From Methylocella silvestris (GTDB lineage Bacteria; Pseudomonadota; Alphaproteobacteria; Rhizobiales; Beijerinckiaceae): a stretch of DNA of 64,000 bases. A model generated the notes under the pieces. The model worked only from the letters and a program-made list of their open reading frames with translations, searched no databases and had not been told where the DNA came from. The stretch is taken from the NCBI RefSeq assembly GCF_002891535.1, contig NZ_PDZR01000016.1:1-64000 (forward strand), in the 5' to 3' direction. This document shows, piece after piece, positions 8,296 to 17,502 of this stretch. Within the stretch, counting starts at the first letter, position 1; the number at the start of each line of letters is the position of its first letter. A program made the position numbers and the translations under genes.

Positions 8296-9231
8296 ATGAC
8301 GACGCTTGTTGAGCAAGGACATCGGTTTGGCGGCGTGTGGACCGAGCTCAAGCTCGATGCCGTCCATTACTATCTCGGTTTCTTCACCAAAGTGCTAAAG
8401 ACAACGCCGTTCGACCTCTGGTACATTGATGCCTTCGCCGGCTCAGGCAGCCGGATCGAGACACGCAATTGCGGCGGTCTGTTCGAGGGCGCGCCGGTCG
8501 AGACGACGACCGAGCAGCTTGCCGGGTCGGTTATGCGCGCCCTCTCGGTTGATCCACCATTCAAGCGACACGTCTTTATCGAGGGCAACGCCGCGCGTTT
8601 CCGCGAGTTGGACGCGATCCGCAAGGAGAACCCCGGAAAGCTGATCGAATGCCGCCACGGCGACGCGAACACCGAACTCCGCTCGATATTTGCCAGTCAA
8701 CCGTGGAGCCAACAAATCGGCGGTAGGGGCAATCACCGCGCCGTCGTGTTCCTCGATCCGTATGGCATGAACGTCGAATGGGCCACGTTGGGCCGGTTGG
8801 CGAACACGCAGGCCGTCGACGTCTGGTATCTCTTCCCCCTGCAGGCAGTGACGCGGCAGCTATCCGGCGACCTCAACAATGTGGATGCCCACAAGCAAAA
8901 CCGGCTGGACGAGATCTTCGGAACACCGCTCTGGCGCAGTGAGTTGTACGAAACGCAGGTCATCCCCGACCTGTTTGCACAGACTTTCAACACGTCGACG
9001 CGCAACGTCACTCAGTCGCAGATCGAAGCTTACGCGCGCAAGCGACTAGAAAATCTCTTCCGTTACGCGTCGGAGCCGCTACCGCTAATCGCGGATGGGC
9101 GCGGGCACCTCTTTTCGCTCTTCTGCTTGTCGAACAGTAGCAGCAATAAGGCGATCGAACTCATACAGAAAGGGGTGCACTCGACGCTGAAAAAGTTCGG
9201 GTCGGCATCTCGTCGTACGTCCGGCCATTGA
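8296..9231 (+). CDS. tcmP: Three-Cys-motif partner protein TcmP
   Basis: 311 aa from the ATG at 8296, which has GGAG 6 bp upstream; a longer frame from 8215 would span the SOS box and is rejected. Motifs resemble class I methyltransferases: DAFAGSGS (45-52) like the SAM-binding loop, FIEGN (94-98), and FLDPYGM (152-158) like the DPPY-type motif IV. TcmP proteins are defined by genomic pairing with PF07505 (Gp37/Gp68, DUF5131) proteins; here the partner is convergent and the genes overlap by 71 bp. Biochemical activity is unknown to me. An SOS box in front suggests induction by DNA damage. Confidence 0.85.
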   Translation: MTTLVEQGHRFGGVWTELKLDAVHYYLGFFTKVLKTTPFDLWYIDAFAGSGSRIETRNCGGLFEGAPVETTTEQLAGSVMRALSVDPPFKRHVFIEGNAARFRELDAIRKENPGKLIECRHGDANTELRSIFASQPWSQQIGGRGNHRAVVFLDPYGMNVEWATLGRLANTQAVDVWYLFPLQAVTRQLSGDLNNVDAHKQNRLDEIFGTPLWRSELYETQVIPDLFAQTFNTSTRNVTQSQIEAYARKRLENLFRYASEPLPLIADGRGHLFSLFCLSNSSSNKAIELIQKGVHSTLKKFGSASRRTSGH

Positions 9232-9943
9232 GTAGGCGACCGGCAGCCTTCTTGTTGCGACCGCCCCATTGCTTGAAGAAGAACGCGGTTCCGCTCTCCC
9301 GACACATCTCCTCGATCTCGACGACCCATTCCTCTCGCATCGGGCGCGCCCGCGGACCGCTTTCGCCACCGACTATTGCCCAGTCGATCTGATACAGGTC
9401 CGATTTGATGACCGAGCTGATCAGTGGCTCGAAGGAGATGAAGCGCACGGCTGCCGGCGTAGCGCGCAGGTCGCCAATGCGGCCTAGAACCGCGTCGTTT
9501 TCCACGCTCGTGCCGACCCAAACATTCGGAAGGACCGGAAATCGGGTCTGTGACAACACCTCGCGCATCCGCTCGGATCGCTTGGTCAAGACTTGGTAGG
9601 TGTGCCGGGGCGTCCGCTTCATGACGCTCCACACCTCGAAGATGAAATCTTCTTCGACTGCAGGGTGAAATAGATCGGACATCGAGTTAACGAAGACGGT
9701 GCGCGGCGCGCGCCAGGTCAGCGGCGCCGACAGCGAGCGCTCATCCTGAACGATCTTACCGGTCCAGACATAGCGACCGCCGCTCTTACGAGTGAGGCCT
9801 TGGTACTTGGGCATGCCCATGGATTCGAGACGCGCCGCCATGCGCATGGCATAGCAGTTCGTACAACCTGAAGTTGCGACCGTGCATCCGGCGACAGGAT
9901 TCCACGTCACATCCGTCCATTCGATTGGCGTCAGCTGCGCCAC
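9161..9943 (-). CDS. Three-Cys-motif DUF5131 / phage Gp37-Gp68 family protein
   Basis: 260 aa. The start is GTG at 9943 with GGAGG 7 bp upstream, and it gives the family N-terminus IEWTDVTWNPVAGC. Cys20, Cys27 and Cys30 form a C-x6-C-x2-C cluster that could hold an iron-sulfur centre. Other family blocks are VFVNSMSDLFHPAV, VWVGTSVEN, RFISFEPLI, VGGESGPRARPM and FFFKQWGG. The fold has been thought radical-SAM-like, but that is inference. It partners TcmP, overlapping it tail-to-tail by 71 bp. A second SOS box lies 17 bp before the start codon. Despite the phage-derived name, no phage genes are nearby. Confidence 0.88.
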   Translation of the reverse strand: MAQLTPIEWTDVTWNPVAGCTVATSGCTNCYAMRMAARLESMGMPKYQGLTRKSGGRYVWTGKIVQDERSLSAPLTWRAPRTVFVNSMSDLFHPAVEEDFIFEVWSVMKRTPRHTYQVLTKRSERMREVLSQTRFPVLPNVWVGTSVENDAVLGRIGDLRATPAAVRFISFEPLISSVIKSDLYQIDWAIVGGESGPRARPMREEWVVEIEEMCRESGTAFFFKQWGGRNKKAAGRLLNGRTYDEMPTRTFSASSAPLSV

Positions 9944-9960
9944 GCACTCGCCTCCAAATA

Positions 9961-9975
9961 GAACAAAAGCGGAAC
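9961..9975 (-). promoter_or_regulatory. SOS (LexA) box of the DUF5131 gene
   Basis: On the plus strand GAAC-AAAAGCG-GAAC, i.e. GTTC-N7-GTTC on the coding strand, an exact alphaproteobacterial LexA site. It ends 17 bp upstream of the GTG start and 5 bp from the GGAGG. A GTGACA -35-like hexamer lies at 9982-9987. Confidence 0.7.
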
Positions 9976-10276
9976 ATACATTGTCACCGCCCCTTTGTCT
10001 CGCACTATCGCTCGAATGGCCCGTTGTAGAAAGGGACGCGTCGATCGAAGCTCAACTGCGGTTTCCATGGTAGAAGGGGAGATGACTCCTCGTGGTTGCC
10101 ACTAGCCAGTTAAAGGAGACGGTGAGGCGCGCGCAGCAGTGCCGCTCGCACACATCCACGCAACACTGGCGGCGAACTCCGCATGCGCGATCGACGGCTT
10201 CTGAGGTGCTGATCAAGCGCAAAGCCGCGTTTTCGCCGACAAGCGAAATTCAGACTGGGACCACGCCGCGCTTTGC
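9976..10276. other. Intergenic, no gene recognised
   Basis: Region between the DUF5131 promoter and the end of the ankyrin gene. Codon usage of the open frames is not gene-like and no hairpin with T-tail was seen. It may be the edge of the inserted TcmP/DUF5131 module. Confidence 0.4.
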
Positions 10277-10738
10277 TCAAACACCCGCCCGCACCCCGCG
10301 CCCGCGCAAAAGATTGAGGCATTCGAGGCTCGCCGCGAGGTCGAGGGCGGTCAGGCCGTCCTGCGATTCCAGCGCCAGATTGGCGCCCGCCGCAATGAGG
10401 CGCGCGAGCGCGGCCGGCTTGCCGGCCGAGGCGGCGTACATCAGCGCGGTGAAGCCATTCTCGTTCTGGCTGTCGAGGTCGATCCCGGCCGCCGCGAGCG
10501 CGTCGACCATGGCCGCATGGTCGCCAACGCAGGCGAGCCATAAAGCGGTGTTGCCGTCGCCATTGCGCGTGTTGAGCTTTGCCCCGGCGGCGATCAGGGC
10601 CCGCGCCGCGTCGCAGTCGCCGTCAAGACTCGCGCGCATCAACGGCGTCAGGGCGCCGCCGGGCGCGCCATTGACGTCGGCAAAGCCATGCGAAGCAAGA
10701 AAAGCCCGCAGCCCGTCGTCAAGCCCAGCTTCAGTCAC
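10277..10738 (-). CDS. Ankyrin-repeat protein
   Basis: 153 aa, made almost entirely of four ankyrin repeats: for example LTPLMRASLDGDCDAARALIAAGAKLN, NTALWLACVGDHAAMVDALAAAGIDLD and FTALMYAASAGKPAALARLIAAGANL. No signal peptide. The GTG start at 10738 overlaps the TGA of the preceding rhodanese gene (GTGA, 4 bp), which indicates translational coupling; a longer TTG start at 10759 is less likely. Ankyrin proteins mediate protein-protein contacts; the target is unknown, but coupling suggests a role with the sulfurtransferase. Confidence 0.85.
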   Translation of the reverse strand: MTEAGLDDGLRAFLASHGFADVNGAPGGALTPLMRASLDGDCDAARALIAAGAKLNTRNGDGNTALWLACVGDHAAMVDALAAAGIDLDSQNENGFTALMYAASAGKPAALARLIAAGANLALESQDGLTALDLAASLECLNLLRGRGVRAGV

Positions 10739-11052
10739 CGCGGCCGCCGGTTGGCCCAAGCCTCGAAGCCGCCGTCGAGACTATAGACGTCGGAAAAGCC
10801 GAAATCGCTCAGGATGCGCGCATATTCCTGACTGGAATTGCCGTGATAGCAGCAGATCAGGATCGGCGCCGTCTTCGGCGTCGCCATGATCACATCGCCA
10901 AGCGTCTCACCGGAGAGATGACGCGCGTCCTCGATATGTCCGGCGCGGTAGCTGTTGAGATCGCGCACGTCATAAACAATCGCGCCGCCCTGCGCGAGCA
11001 GCGCCTCGGCCTCCGCGACGCCGATGCGGCGAAATGTGCTGGTCTGCGTCAT
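10735..11052 (-). CDS. glpE: Rhodanese-domain thiosulfate sulfurtransferase, GlpE type
   Basis: 105 aa, a single rhodanese domain. The active-site loop CYHGNSS (Cys68) is the six-residue loop typical of GlpE; VYDVRDLNSYRAGHIEDARHL and DGGFEAWANRRP flank it as in the family. It transfers sulfane sulfur from thiosulfate to cyanide or thiol acceptors in the cytosol. The ATG at 11052 has AGGAGG just upstream. Its stop overlaps the GTG start of the ankyrin gene. A Rieske-protein gene lies 51 bp upstream on the same strand, so the three may form one operon. Confidence 0.88.
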   Translation of the reverse strand: MTQTSTFRRIGVAEAEALLAQGGAIVYDVRDLNSYRAGHIEDARHLSGETLGDVIMATPKTAPILICCYHGNSSQEYARILSDFGFSDVYSLDGGFEAWANRRPR

Positions 11053-11103
11053 GCGGCCTCCTGAGGCAGTCATCATAATTCATAAATCAGAGCGCGACGC
11101 CGC

Positions 11104-11556
11104 TCAATCGCTCGTTATCAGAACGATCGGACCATCCTCTTCCTGTTCACCGAAAGGATCGCGCTTGCCGTCATCCTCAAGCAGCTTGACGCCGATCAGG
11201 CAGACTTCATGGTCGATCACCGCGACCGCCACTGGCTCAAGGCTCTTGTTGAGGCAGGGACCGTCGGTGCAAACGCCGGTCTGGATATCGAACAGGGCGC
11301 CGTGCTGGCCGCATTCGAGGTTCTTGCGATCCTGGCTGAGCAGCCGCCCGTTGCCGCCATCGAGTGCAACGCCCTTGTGCGGGCATTCATTCACATAGCC
11401 CACATATTCGTTCGCCATCGTGCGGACGACGATGATCGATACCGGCTTCTCCGCGCCATTTTCATCGATATGGGTGAATTTGAAGCTCGCGGCCGCGCCG
11501 GGCGCGAAAGCCTCCTCATCGGCAATGACGAAGACGTCGATCTCTTCCTGCACCAT
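11104..11556 (-). CDS. Rieske [2Fe-2S] ferredoxin-like protein
   Basis: 150 aa from the ATG at 11556 (AGAGG upstream); the frame remains open to 11679 but those codons look non-coding. Cluster ligands are Cys58-x-His60 in NECPHKGVALD and Cys82-x2-His85 in ECGQHGALFDIQTG, the latter followed by CTDGPC. There is no membrane anchor and no catalytic oxygenase domain, so it is a soluble electron carrier like the small NirD/ferredoxin subunits of oxygenases. No partner oxygenase is adjacent; glpE and the ankyrin gene follow. Confidence 0.85.
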   Translation of the reverse strand: MVQEEIDVFVIADEEAFAPGAAASFKFTHIDENGAEKPVSIIVVRTMANEYVGYVNECPHKGVALDGGNGRLLSQDRKNLECGQHGALFDIQTGVCTDGPCLNKSLEPVAVAVIDHEVCLIGVKLLEDDGKRDPFGEQEEDGPIVLITSD

Positions 11557-11806
11557 TTGCCTGACCTCTTGTTTCGCGCTGTCCCGCACAGTTCCTGCGC
11601 GCCGTGTCGGCAATCCGACACGCGAAGCCGCGGGCGCAGCCGTGTAATCGCCTGCTTTCGTCAAATCAGCATGAAACATGCCGCAGCGCCCCCTGGCTTC
11701 GCAGATCGCGCCGCAGGCCGGCTTTGCGCGGTTCTTGCAAAGTTTCGCCGCAGCGCGTCAATGCACCGGCGGGAACCGCGGTAAACGGGATGAACAGGAG
11801 CAAGCC

Positions 11807-12091
11807 ATGGCGCAGATGATCGTCGTCGACGAGGTCAATCAGGACGATATGTCGCGAAAGGCCGGCTGCTATCTCTACTGCGATACGCAATTCTGGCTCG
11901 AGGACGACGCGCCGCACCGCGCTGACGGCCCGGCCATGCTCTCGCCGGACGGCGTCGAGCGCTGGTATGTGCGCGGCAGGGAGGTGACGCGCGAGGTGAA
12001 GGCGTTCTTTGCCGAAAACGGGTGGCCGCTCGCGCGTGGCCTCGACAGCGCCGAGAAAAAAGCGCTTTTCGCCGCCCGTTTCGTTGATTGA
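11807..12091 (+). CDS. Small protein with an H-x3-DGPA motif, unknown function
   Basis: 94 aa from the ATG at 11807, which has CAGGAG 6 bp upstream. The central block APHRADGPAMLSPDGVERWYVRGREV resembles the H-R-x-DGPA...DG-x3-WY-x2-G repeats found singly in small bacterial and phage proteins with MORN-like character. The C-terminus is a short helix (KKALFAARFVD). Soluble, no signal. Monocistronic. Function not known. Confidence 0.65.
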   Translation: MAQMIVVDEVNQDDMSRKAGCYLYCDTQFWLEDDAPHRADGPAMLSPDGVERWYVRGREVTREVKAFFAENGWPLARGLDSAEKKALFAARFVD

Positions 12092-12356
12092 CCGCGCATT
12101 CCCGGCGGGCTCCAGGGGCTTTGCAAAGGTCTGGAACGGTTCCAACGTTTGTCCGAATGCCGACAAGACGGGGCGCCGCCCGGCGCCCGCCGAAAAAGGG
12201 TGCTGACGCCGCCCTGGAGCCGCCCTTCTCACGCTGCTCCCTCCTTCACCGCGCCGGGCGGCGGAAAAAAAATTGGGGGTGTTCCCCGCGAAACAGCGAG
12301 ATCTCCTCGATGCCCTGAAGCTGACCTCGCCAATAGAGCGCGCCAGGGAGGAAATC

Positions 12357-13289
12357 ATGGCTGTCGATCAGGGAGAAAGCTGGGTTAACCTTGCGGGAAA
12401 CGGAGTCAAAGACCCCGCCTCGACCCTGCCCGTCGTCGGGCAGATTTATTTCAGGACCAATGAGACGGCTCTCGACGACGACGACAGGGACGCGATCGAA
12501 TCGATAGCCGTCGGCCTGAAGCGCTATTTCGCGTCCGAGTTCGGGCCACATCTGCGACCGTTCGAAATGGGTCTTGTGGGCTACGCCGACTATCGCGGCG
12601 CGGCGAGCTACAATCTGAACCTCTCCCTGAAGCGCGCAGATATGGTTCGCCTCGCGCTTGACGAACATTTCCTTGGCGCCAAATCGACCTTTTATTGGCG
12701 CAGCCGCTACCGGTCCCTCGCCCGAGGCGCCGGAGAAGGCGCCGAGCGGGCTCCCGCCCGGCTCGACAAGGATCGCCGCGTCAACATCGTGATGGCGAAA
12801 ACCTACCCTCAGAAAATCGACTTTCCCGGCACAGAGATACGCGTTTCGCCGCGCAACAAGAACATCTCGCGACATTTTCTGATGCGCACGCGGATCGGAG
12901 CCTCCGCCACTATTCCAGGGGCCGAAATCAGCGCCCAAGCGCTGTTCATAACCATCCGCAACGCCCGCAGCGGCGAAGAGATCGACCTTCAATTCGCGGC
13001 CCTCGGCGGCGCCATTGGCCTCCCCTTCGGCGTCAACCGACCGACCGATTTCCAGCCTTTCACGACGCCATATTTCATGGAGACGACGGATTTTATCGGC
13101 AAGGGCCGCCTATCCAGCGCGTCGCTTGGATTTGATGGGGCGAGCATCTTTGAATTCTTCGGACCGCTTGAAAACGGCGTTGCGCCAGCAAGCGACATCG
13201 CCGCCAAGAAGCCGTTGAGCGTCCCGTCGACGGGGTGGGATTTCAACGTCGGGCTTGGCGGGGTGGAAGGTCTTTGGGAGCAAAGCTAG
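12357..13289 (+). CDS. OmpA-family peptidoglycan-binding domain protein
   Basis: 310 aa from the ATG at 12357, preceded by AGGGAGGAA. Residues about 25-140 form an OmpA-like domain: IYFRTNETALDDDDRDAIESIAVGLK, then VGYADYRGAASYNLNLSLKRADMVRLAL and DKDRRVNIVM near its end. The remaining 170 residues are soluble and unfamiliar. No signal peptide or lipobox is visible at either possible start, which is odd for a cell-wall protein and recalls OmpA-like modules of secretion-associated or tail-fibre-associated proteins. Monocistronic, followed by a palindromic repeat. Confidence 0.75.
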   Translation: MAVDQGESWVNLAGNGVKDPASTLPVVGQIYFRTNETALDDDDRDAIESIAVGLKRYFASEFGPHLRPFEMGLVGYADYRGAASYNLNLSLKRADMVRLALDEHFLGAKSTFYWRSRYRSLARGAGEGAERAPARLDKDRRVNIVMAKTYPQKIDFPGTEIRVSPRNKNISRHFLMRTRIGASATIPGAEISAQALFITIRNARSGEEIDLQFAALGGAIGLPFGVNRPTDFQPFTTPYFMETTDFIGKGRLSSASLGFDGASIFEFFGPLENGVAPASDIAAKKPLSVPSTGWDFNVGLGGVEGLWEQS

Positions 13290-13293
13290 AGCG

Positions 13294-13325
13294 CTTATCG
13301 ATCAGATTTATTCAATCTGATCGGA
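13294..13325. repeat. Palindromic intergenic repeat
   Basis: GATCAGATT-TATTC-AATCTGATC forms a perfect 9-bp stem just after the OmpA-like gene. The flanks (AGAGCGCTTATC and ATATGCCCTAG) look like a diverged Rhizobiales palindromic element. It could also act as a weak terminator. Confidence 0.6.
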
Positions 13326-13444
13326 ATATGCCCTAGGCCGCAGCCTTGCGCTTCGTCCGGGGCGGGAGCCGGTCTGGCGCGCTCTGCGCCGCTGCGATTG
13401 ACGCGCCGACCGCCGCAAGCGGCGCGGGAGGTCCAAACAGATGT

Positions 13445-14326
13445 TTAACGAGCGACGTAAGCCTTCGCGGCCGAGGCGATCACCGCCTTCTTGAAGGCTC
13501 CCTCGATCGTCACGGCGAAATTATAATGGGTCGGCGAGAAAGGCGCGGAATGGAATGGCTTGTTCGAGCGCCATCCGACCAGAATGGCGCCAACCATCGG
13601 ATCGCCCTTGTCGCCAAAAATCAACGCGCCGCCCGAGGCGCCGTCGCCCGTCTCGCAATCGAAAGAGAATTCGCGGGTGCCTTCATCGCCCGTCGACAGC
13701 TGGTCGTGGAAACCGCATTTCTCCATCGACAGCTTGCGGCCGTCGCCCCAGTCCATATGGCCGCGAGCGACGAATTCGGTCGGCGTGTTCGGGCTTTGCG
13801 CGCCGGCGAGGCCGTAGGGCGCCGCGCCAGTGACGGGGCGCGTCAGCCGCGCCACCGCCCAATCATGCACGGCGGCGACCGCATAAGGATCTTTGCTGCC
13901 GGCGACGATCGAGGCGGAATCGATGGGCGTACGGACTTCCTTGCCGTCGACCTCATTGACGAAGGTGCAGGTTTTCGCGCGCGGGACGCCCTGCTCGTCG
14001 AAGAAGACATGCGCCGCCGTGGTGACGAGATCGTCCGTCAGGGTCAATTGGCCGGCGCCATGCGCGCCGCCGCATTCGATGAGGCCCGAGGCGGCAAATT
14101 TCTGGCGCAAATGCGGGGCGCTCAGCTTCTCCTCGGCCGCGAACTGCTCGACAGTGCGCCGGCTGTCGCGCCCGAACACCACGACTTTCTGTATTTCGGC
14201 TCCTGCGAAGGAACGGGCCTCGCCGGAAAAATCATGGGCCAGGAAAGGAGCGGCCGAAGCGGAACATGAAGCGCCAACCAGAACAACGCAGAAGGCGGCG
14301 ACCTGTTTTCGGCCTCTCGGAGTCAT
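13445..14326 (-). CDS. Secreted trypsin-like serine protease
   Basis: 293 aa from the ATG at 14326, where a signal peptide begins (VAAFCVVLVGASCSASA, cleavage after about residue 29). The catalytic triad is His in TTAAHVF, Asp in VHDWAVARL and Ser in CETGDGASGGALIF, in chymotrypsin-family S1 order. Cysteines in IECGGA, KTCTF, EKCGF and FDCETG could form two disulfides. It acts in the periplasm or outside; substrate unknown. Frames upstream of 14326 are open but encode no family features. Divergent from zapE. Confidence 0.88.
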   Translation of the reverse strand: MTPRGRKQVAAFCVVLVGASCSASAAPFLAHDFSGEARSFAGAEIQKVVVFGRDSRRTVEQFAAEEKLSAPHLRQKFAASGLIECGGAHGAGQLTLTDDLVTTAAHVFFDEQGVPRAKTCTFVNEVDGKEVRTPIDSASIVAGSKDPYAVAAVHDWAVARLTRPVTGAAPYGLAGAQSPNTPTEFVARGHMDWGDGRKLSMEKCGFHDQLSTGDEGTREFSFDCETGDGASGGALIFGDKGDPMVGAILVGWRSNKPFHSAPFSPTHYNFAVTIEGAFKKAVIASAAKAYVAR

Positions 14327-14695
14327 GCCCTGATCCTTTTCGTCTGGCGCGTCCGCCTCACGCGGCGCCGCTAACGTCAAGCTAGCCCTTGAAAGTTGTA
14401 GGGGCGGATTGCGAACAGAAAAAGGCAAGCTGGCGTTTGGGTAAAATGGGATGACAGTCCTTAATATTCGTTGAACCCGCGAAATGGCGCGAATTGCCCG
14501 AGAATCGCCCCCTCCTTCAGCCGCCCGAATCCCTTCCGCGACCCGCCGACAGAGGTAAATCGCCAGGCTTGCACGGGCATGGGCGCCGCGCCGTCTTGCC
14601 TCTGTTGCGCTTTTGACGCGCGTCGCGATAATCAGGGCCCCGCCTTCCAAAGGCTCGGTCAGCGGCCTTCTCGACCGGCGGCCCCCTCAACAGGA
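14327..14695. other. Divergent region between protease and zapE
   Basis: 369 bp holding both promoters. No defined motif or gene was recognised. Confidence 0.4.
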
Positions 14696-15877
14696 ATGAA
14701 TGTGTCGGTCTCCCTTCTTACGCGTTACAAGGCCAGGATCGACGCAGGACTGATCGAGAGCGACGAGGCCCAGCGCATCGTCCTTGCCAAGCTCGACAAG
14801 CTCAGGGCGGCGCTCGAGGGCTACGAGCCCGCGACCAAGCCCACCGGGCTGTCGCGCTTTTTTGGCGGCCGCAAACCTGAGCCATTCGTCCCCGGCCTCT
14901 ACATCTGGGGCTCGGTCGGCCGCGGCAAGACGATGCTGATGGACCTCTTTTTCGAGGAGGCGCCGCCGCAGCGCAAGCGCCGCAGCCATTTTCACGCCTT
15001 CATGGCGGATGTGCATGCGGCGATCTACGCCTGGCGCCAGGACGACAAGCAAAAAAAGGCGAAGGGCGACGATCCGATCGCCGCCGTCGCCGATCAAATC
15101 GCCGAAAAGGCGTGGCTCCTCTGCTTCGACGAATTCCACGTCACCGACATCACCGACGCGATGATTCTCGGACGCCTGTTCACCGCTTTGTTCCAGCGCG
15201 GCGTCGTGATCGTCGCGACCTCCAATGTCGAGCCGATCAATCTTTACAAGGAAGGGCTGAATCGCGCGCTATTTTTGCCGTTCATCGGCCTGATCCAGGC
15301 GCGGATGGAAATCATCGAGCTCGCCGCGCGCACGGATTTCCGGCGCGAAAAGCTGGAAGGGCGGCGAACCTGGCACACGCCGGCGAACGAGCAGGCGCAG
15401 GCCGCGCTCACCGGCGCCTTCGAGGCGCTGACCGGCGCCCCGCACGGCAAGCCGATGCTGCTGCGCGTCCTCGGCCGCGCCCTGCCCGTGCCCGAGGCGC
15501 TGGCCCATGTCGGCCGCTTCTCCTTCGCCGATCTCTGCGAAGCGCCGCTCGGCCCTAGCGATTTTCTCTACATCGCGCGCTATTTCCACACCGTGGTGAT
15601 CGACGACATCCCTGTCATCGCGGCGCAGCGCCGCGACGTCGCCAAGCGCTTCATCACTCTGATCGACACGCTCTACGACGAACATGTGAAGCTGATCGCC
15701 TCGGCCGCGGCGGAGCCGGCGAATCTCTATGCCGGCGGCAATGGACGCGAGCAATTCGAATTCGCCCGCACCGTCTCGCGCCTCATCGAGATGCGGTCGG
15801 CGGCCTATATGGACCTGCCGCATGGCTCGATCGCCTCGGTCGGCAGCGGCGACGCCAGCGGCCTCGTCGAGACATAA
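14696..15877 (+). CDS. zapE: Cell division protein ZapE (AFG1-like ATPase)
   Basis: 393 aa from the ATG at 14696. Walker A is GSVGRGKTML, Walker B is LLCFDEFHVTD, and SNVEPINLYKEGLNRALFLPFI is the family's sensor region. N-terminal YKARIDAGLIESDEAQR and C-terminal VGRFSFADLCEAPLG are typical of AFG1/ZapE. ZapE is an AAA+ ATPase bound to the Z-ring. AGGA touches this ATG, so the GTG at 14702 (spacing 7 bp) may be the true start. In alphaproteobacteria zapE commonly precedes mdh and the succinyl-CoA synthetase genes, as here. Confidence 0.93.
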   Translation: MNVSVSLLTRYKARIDAGLIESDEAQRIVLAKLDKLRAALEGYEPATKPTGLSRFFGGRKPEPFVPGLYIWGSVGRGKTMLMDLFFEEAPPQRKRRSHFHAFMADVHAAIYAWRQDDKQKKAKGDDPIAAVADQIAEKAWLLCFDEFHVTDITDAMILGRLFTALFQRGVVIVATSNVEPINLYKEGLNRALFLPFIGLIQARMEIIELAARTDFRREKLEGRRTWHTPANEQAQAALTGAFEALTGAPHGKPMLLRVLGRALPVPEALAHVGRFSFADLCEAPLGPSDFLYIARYFHTVVIDDIPVIAAQRRDVAKRFITLIDTLYDEHVKLIASAAAEPANLYAGGNGREQFEFARTVSRLIEMRSAAYMDLPHGSIASVGSGDASGLVET

Positions 15878-17272
<1,395 letters not shown>

Positions 17273-17502
17273 CCCGCCGGGCGCGCCGGGCGGAGCTCCC
17301 TTCCGCCCGGCTCCACAGGAATACGGACCAAGTCGAGCCGCCGGAGCATCGCCGCGCGGACCGGCCTCGGCCCGATCCGGATATGCGCGAGAGCAGGACG
17401 GCTTCGGCCTGAACGCTCTTTACGCTCCTGTTTGCCGTATGACGCCGGTTCGGAACGCCCGTCCCGGCAGGACCAGCAGCTGATCGGAAAGAGGCGAGAG
17501 CG

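Noticed and set aside
9161-9943. Prophage remnant suggested by the 'phage Gp37/Gp68' family name
   Set aside because: No integrase, terminase, capsid, tail or lysis gene and no attachment-site repeat was seen nearby; the name reflects where the family was first found.
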